From DAOPZJ01 sp964587625 (GTDB lineage Bacteria; Bacillota; Clostridia; Oscillospirales; JAKOTC01): DNA of 7,851 bases. Position 1 is the first letter of the stretch. Every line of letters begins with the position of its first letter. The notes below the pieces were generated by a model. It worked only from the letters and a program-made list of their open reading frames with translations, did not search any database and had not been told where the DNA came from. The stretch spans positions 1-7,851 of the forward strand of contig CAZPLU010000054.1 of assembly GCA_964587625.1 (NCBI GenBank), written 5' to 3'. Both the position numbers and the translations under genes were made by a program. Below are positions 5,552-7,851 of this stretch, one piece after another.

Positions 5552-6481
5552 TTATAATCGAATCACGGTCAGTTCGGGGATAAACCGTTCAAAATCGGTT
5601 TTTAAGCAGGGAGTCGTCCCCTCGTGAATCACCGAGGCGTGCGCAGCCGCGCAGCCGTAGATCAGGATTTTATCCGGCTCGCCGCCCTCAACCAGCGCCT
5701 TGCAGATACCCGCGACCATGCTGTCGCCGGTTCCGACTGTGCCTTTGACCGGGACGTCGAGCGCGTCGCATAAAAAGATGCCGTCGCGGCAGGCCAGCAG
5801 CGCGCCGTCGCTCCCCATCGACGCGCAGACATAGGGAATCCCTTCGTCCAGTAGGTGTTTCGCGGCAACGGCAATTTCGCCCGAACTCGTAAGCGGCCTG
5901 CCGAAAACGCGCCCGAGCTCGGTCTTGTTGGGTTTCATAAAAAACGGCACGGCCCGGATACCCTGAAACAGCGCCTCGCCGTCGGCGTCCAAAACCGTGC
6001 GCACGCCGCAAAAATTCGCCTGCGCGATGATCTCAGCGTAAAGTTCCGCCGGAATGCCCGGCGGAATGCTGCCCGACAGCACGAAAACATCGCTGTCCTT
6101 GAGCGCTTCCGAAGCGAGTTCAAGCATCTTTTTGGCGTCGGACTCGGTAAGCGAATCGCCGCTCTCGTTGAATTCGGTCAATTGTTTATGGTTTTGTTCC
6201 AATATCTTAATATTTTCACGCAGCCGCCCAAAAACCGGAACGGACTTACCCTCGATTCCTTTTTCCGATAAAAACGCGGCGACGGCGGAGCCGCCCTCCT
6301 CGTGTGAAAAATACAGACAGCGCACCCCAAGACCCAAATTTTTTGCGGAAGCCGCGACGTTGACGCCCTTTCCGCCGATACTCCGCATGGTCTTTTGCAC
6401 CCGGTTTGTCCCGCCGGGAACGACCTCCGGCAGTTTTATGGTTTTATCGATACAGGGATTTGCGCAAAGCACGGTGATCAT
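5552..6481 (-). CDS. PfkB-family hexose kinase (1-phosphofructokinase / tagatose-6-phosphate kinase type)
   Basis: A 309-residue cytoplasmic kinase of typical FruK/LacC length. It transfers phosphate from ATP to a sugar phosphate, probably fructose-1-phosphate or tagatose-6-phosphate, yielding a bisphosphate for glycolysis. Motifs in order: ANPCID (substrate Asp D12), GGKGVNVA (36-43) for substrate binding, SGSIPPG, MKPNKTEL, and the ATP/anion-hole signature GTVGTGDSMVAG with catalytic base D253. The start is ATG at 6481, preceded by GGAGG with a 7-base spacer on the minus strand; the frame extends to a TTG at 6502, but that codon has no such site. An extended -10 promoter lies directly upstream. 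The gene converges with the GH36-like gene and diverges from the TM2 gene. No PTS transporter or fru regulator is in view, so FruK versus LacC versus 6-phosphofructokinase cannot be settled here. Confidence 0.9.
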   Translation of the reverse strand: MITVLCANPCIDKTIKLPEVVPGGTNRVQKTMRSIGGKGVNVAASAKNLGLGVRCLYFSHEEGGSAVAAFLSEKGIEGKSVPVFGRLRENIKILEQNHKQLTEFNESGDSLTESDAKKMLELASEALKDSDVFVLSGSIPPGIPAELYAEIIAQANFCGVRTVLDADGEALFQGIRAVPFFMKPNKTELGRVFGRPLTSSGEIAVAAKHLLDEGIPYVCASMGSDGALLACRDGIFLCDALDVPVKGTVGTGDSMVAGICKALVEGGEPDKILIYGCAAAHASVIHEGTTPCLKTDFERFIPELTVIRL

Positions 6482-6505
6482 AAAAACGCCTCCGTTTCGC
6501 AAAAT

Positions 6506-6534
6506 ATTTTAACATATCCCGCCCGTCGGTTCAA
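6506..6534 (-). promoter_or_regulatory. Promoter of the hexose kinase gene
   Basis: On the minus strand, -35 TTGAAC (6534 to 6529), a 17-base spacer and -10 TAAAAT (6511 to 6506) preceded by TGT, an extended -10. Transcription would start near 6499, giving a short leader of about 18 bases that includes the GGAGG site. It is back to back with the TM2 gene promoter. Confidence 0.65.
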
Positions 6535-6557
6535 GTTCATAAAATTTCAACATAATA

Positions 6558-6586
6558 TTGACATCTATTTTCCCACTCGATATAAT
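6558..6586 (+). promoter_or_regulatory. Consensus promoter of the zinc-ribbon/TM2 gene
   Basis: Perfect -35 TTGACA (6558-6563), a 17-base spacer and a perfect -10 TATAAT (6581-6586). An inverted repeat ATAAT-ACA-ATTAT (6582-6594) overlaps the -10 and the expected start site. The stretch 6581-6606 is nearly identical to 7056-7081 upstream of the paralogous gene, with two differences in 26 bases. Confidence 0.85.
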
Positions 6587-6619
6587 ACAATTATCACCGA
6601 AAGGAAGAAGGAGCACATG

Positions 6620-6949
6620 ATGTTTTGTAGAAATTGCGGCAAGGAACTTCCCGAAAACACCGCGTTTTGTAATTATTGCGGCGCGCAAACGGGGAACCCG
6701 CAACCCGGGCAACCCGTGTATCAGCAAGCGCCGGTCAATTCGGATAAAAGCAAAATAGCGGCGGGTCTGTTCGCGCTTTTATTGGGCGGATTGGGAATCC
6801 ATAAGTTTTATTTGGGAAAAATCGGTCTGGGCGTTGTCTACATTCTCTTTTGTTGGACGGGAATCCCCTCATTGATCGGTCTGGTGGAGGGAATACTCTA
6901 TCTGACTGCGAGCGATGAGGAGTTTTATGCAAAATATGTGGTGAATTGA
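6620..6949 (+). CDS. Zinc-ribbon TM2-domain membrane protein
   Basis: A 109-residue protein in three parts. The N-terminal zinc ribbon has two CxxC pairs (C3/C6 and C17/C20) in the common MFCxNCGKE...FCxYCGAQ form. A short PQPGQPVYQQ linker spans about 24-40. A TM2 domain covers about 43-97, with a first membrane helix (AAGLFALLLGGLG), the hallmark IHKFYLGK turn, then a second helix region containing WTGIP and GLVEGILYL. The TM2 family is membrane-embedded; its bacterial function is not established. ATG 6620 is chosen over the adjacent ATG 6617: AAGGAG lies 6 bases before it rather than 3, and the paralogue downstream also begins MFC. The gene is monocistronic-looking, with its own promoter, and is followed 149 bases later by its paralogue. 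The zinc ribbon suggests a protein- or nucleic-acid-contacting cytosolic head. Confidence 0.9.
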   Translation: MFCRNCGKELPENTAFCNYCGAQTGNPQPGQPVYQQAPVNSDKSKIAAGLFALLLGGLGIHKFYLGKIGLGVVYILFCWTGIPSLIGLVEGILYLTASDEEFYAKYVVN

Positions 6950-7032
6950 AATCCGACATCAAACTTTTATTTGAGTCGACGGTATTTATACCGGAGCGCA
7001 GACCGCGAATCAAACGGATTTTTTTATTTATA
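6950..7032. other. Spacer between the two zinc-ribbon genes; weak terminator candidate
   Basis: AAATCCG (6949-6955) can pair over a distance with CGGATTT (7015-7021), which runs into seven T residues (7019-7025). Inside lies a small hairpin CGGTA-TTTA-TACCG (6980-6993). The enclosed loop is too long for a standard intrinsic terminator, so termination here is only suggested. Confidence 0.35.
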
Positions 7033-7061
7033 TTGACTTATATTTTTTGACAACATATAAT
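7033..7061 (+). promoter_or_regulatory. Promoter of the zinc-ribbon/DUF4190-like gene
   Basis: -35 TTGACT (7033-7038), a 17-base spacer and a perfect -10 TATAAT (7056-7061). A second TTGACA at 7047-7052 is too close to the -10 to serve. The inverted repeat ATAAT-ACC-ATTAT (7057-7069) and the following ACCGAAAGGAA copy the leader of the upstream paralogue. Confidence 0.8.
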
Positions 7062-7098
7062 ACCATTATAACCGAAAGGAAAAAGGAGGAGTACATAA

Positions 7099-7602
7099 AT
7101 GTTTTGCAAAAATTGCGGCAAAGAGATACTCGATAACGCGGCATTTTGCACCTATTGCGGCGCACAGTCCGCAACTCCGCAACAACCGGTACAACAGCCC
7201 CAACCCGTCTATCAGCAACCCACTTATCAACAGCCCCAGCAACCGGTCTATCAGCAACCCTCCTATCAGCAACCCGCATACCAGCAATCCGGATATGCGT
7301 CGGCTCCCTACGAATCCCCGGAGGGCAAGAGCGCGGCCACGGCGGCGCTGGTCTGGGGGATCCTCTCGTTCGTCTTGTGCGCGGTTCCGATTTTAGGGTT
7401 CGTCTTCGGTATCATCGGCATTAAAAAAGCAAACACGGCTAAAAAACTGGGCGTTAAAAACGGAACGGTCACAGCCGGTTTGGTTTTTGCGATCCTCGGG
7501 TTAATCGCCGGCATCATTTGGACGATCTACTGGATTGTCGCACTTATCATCCTGATCGTGGCGGGCAGTTATGCCGGCAGCTTCTACGATTATTACTACT
7601 GA
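7099..7602 (+). CDS. Zinc-ribbon membrane protein with YQQP linker and DUF4190-like domain
   Basis: A 167-residue protein. It begins with a zinc ribbon (C3/C6 and C17/C20) closely matching that of the upstream gene, followed by a Q/P/Y-rich linker (about 24-72) with repeated YQQP. A membrane domain then has two hydrophobic stretches (about 80-108 and 123-155) separated by a basic loop IKKANTAKKLGVKNG. The pattern GILSFVLC...GIIGIKKA...GLVFAILGLI is typical of DUF4190-like proteins, whose function is unknown. The tail GSFYDYYY is Tyr-rich. ATG 7099 has AAGGAGG 9 bases upstream. It shares promoter, leader and N-terminus with the TM2 gene but not the membrane part. A strong terminator follows. 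A cytosolic zinc ribbon tethered to the membrane is inferred. Confidence 0.9.
   Translation: MFCKNCGKEILDNAAFCTYCGAQSATPQQPVQQPQPVYQQPTYQQPQQPVYQQPSYQQPAYQQSGYASAPYESPEGKSAATAALVWGILSFVLCAVPILGFVFGIIGIKKANTAKKLGVKNGTVTAGLVFAILGLIAGIIWTIYWIVALIILIVAGSYAGSFYDYYY
7207..7290 (+). repeat. YQQP-coding repeat within the DUF4190-like gene
   Basis: Five Tyr-Gln-Gln units (Tyr at residues 38, 43, 51, 56 and 61), mostly spaced five or eight residues apart and in DNA built on TATCAGCAACCC. It encodes a low-complexity, probably disordered linker between the zinc ribbon and the membrane domain. Such tracts can vary in copy number. Confidence 0.8.
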
Positions 7603-7631
7603 TATCGGTTAAATCGGTATCATCGAGCCCC

Positions 7632-7669
7632 AAATACGTGCAGCCGTAAGAGCGGCTGCACGTATTTTT
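7632..7669 (+). terminator. Strong intrinsic terminator
   Basis: A perfect 15-bp stem (AAATACGTGCAGCCG at 7632-7646 with its complement at 7653-7667) has a 6-base TAAGAG loop and ends in five T residues (7665-7669). It lies 30 bases after the DUF4190-like stop codon and closes that transcript. Confidence 0.92.
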
Positions 7670-7819
7670 AATCCCAAGAGTTACATTTATAAATCGAGCG
7701 GTGGGATGCTCCGGCAAGATACTGTAAATATTAGTTTATAATGCATAAAAAATGAATATTATTTCAACCGAAAATAAAAAATCCTTGACGGCTTGATGGC
7801 TCTTTTCCTAAAACCGTGA

Positions 7820-7837
7820 AAGTGATATAATTCACTT
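7820..7837 (+). promoter_or_regulatory. Extended -10 promoter within a perfect palindrome, for a gene beyond the window
   Basis: TGA-TATAAT (7823-7831) forms an extended -10. It sits exactly inside the inverted repeat AAGTGA-(TATAAT)-TCACTT (7820-7837). No good -35 is found at the normal distance; the TTGACG at 7785 is too far. GTGAAGAGGA at the window end (7842-7851) looks like a ribosome binding site, so a plus-strand gene probably starts just outside. The region 7670-7819 holds nothing else I can support. Confidence 0.55.
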
Positions 7838-7851
7838 GGTGGTGAAGAGGA

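Noticed and set aside
6395..6619. Extended N-terminus of the TM2 protein
   Set aside because: The upstream part would run through the divergent kinase gene and both promoters; the AAGGAG-spaced ATG 6620 and the paralogue's start fix the true N-terminus.

Overview
The window looks like chromosomal sequence from a low-to-mid-GC Gram-positive bacterium, most likely Clostridia (Oscillospirales/Christensenellales-like). The reasons are strong AGGAGG-type ribosome binding sites, sigma-A consensus promoters, the MATE and zinc-ribbon membrane protein types, and tRNA sequences of Firmicutes style. A run of exactly 100 N suggests a scaffolded draft or metagenome-assembled genome. No phage, plasmid or CRISPR signature is visible, and the gene order reads as ordinary accessory chromosome.

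Layout. (1) 1-448: two tRNA genes. tRNA-Thr(TGT) is on the minus strand and tRNA-Arg(ACG) on the plus strand; they are divergently transcribed, each from its own near-consensus promoter. (2) 449-2751: a tRNA terminator-like hairpin, then a NYN/LabA-like nuclease with a C-terminal winged-helix-like region, a second terminator-like hairpin, and a 12-helix MATE transporter. Neither protein gene has an obvious promoter of its own. (3) 2855-5149: a 764-residue GH36-like (clan GH-D) glycoside hydrolase with both catalytic Asp candidates, but without the Asp pair that normally binds galactose. (4) 5150-5551: a non-coding strip between convergent genes. It holds a palindromic repeat element, tandemly duplicated with a 110-bp period and interrupted by the assembly gap. 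(5) 5552-6481, minus strand: a PfkB-family hexose kinase of the 1-phosphofructokinase/tagatose-6-phosphate kinase type. (6) 6558-7669: two paralogous small zinc-ribbon membrane proteins, one with a TM2 domain and one with a YQQP-rich linker and a DUF4190-like domain. Each is preceded by an almost identical promoter and leader; the second is closed by a strong terminator. (7) 7670-7851: non-coding, ending in an extended -10 promoter and ribosome binding site for a gene beyond the window.

How the parts may work together. The hydrolase and the sugar kinase converge and could both serve catabolism of released sugars, but nothing in the sequence proves a shared pathway. The two zinc-ribbon proteins share promoter, leader and N-terminus and so are probably co-regulated. 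The tRNA-Arg/NYN/MATE stretch may be transcribed by read-through. I do not see a clearly new multi-gene system. The most unusual signals are the duplicated promoter/leader/zinc-ribbon cassette, the altered sugar-binding motif in the hydrolase, and the repeat tract at the gap.
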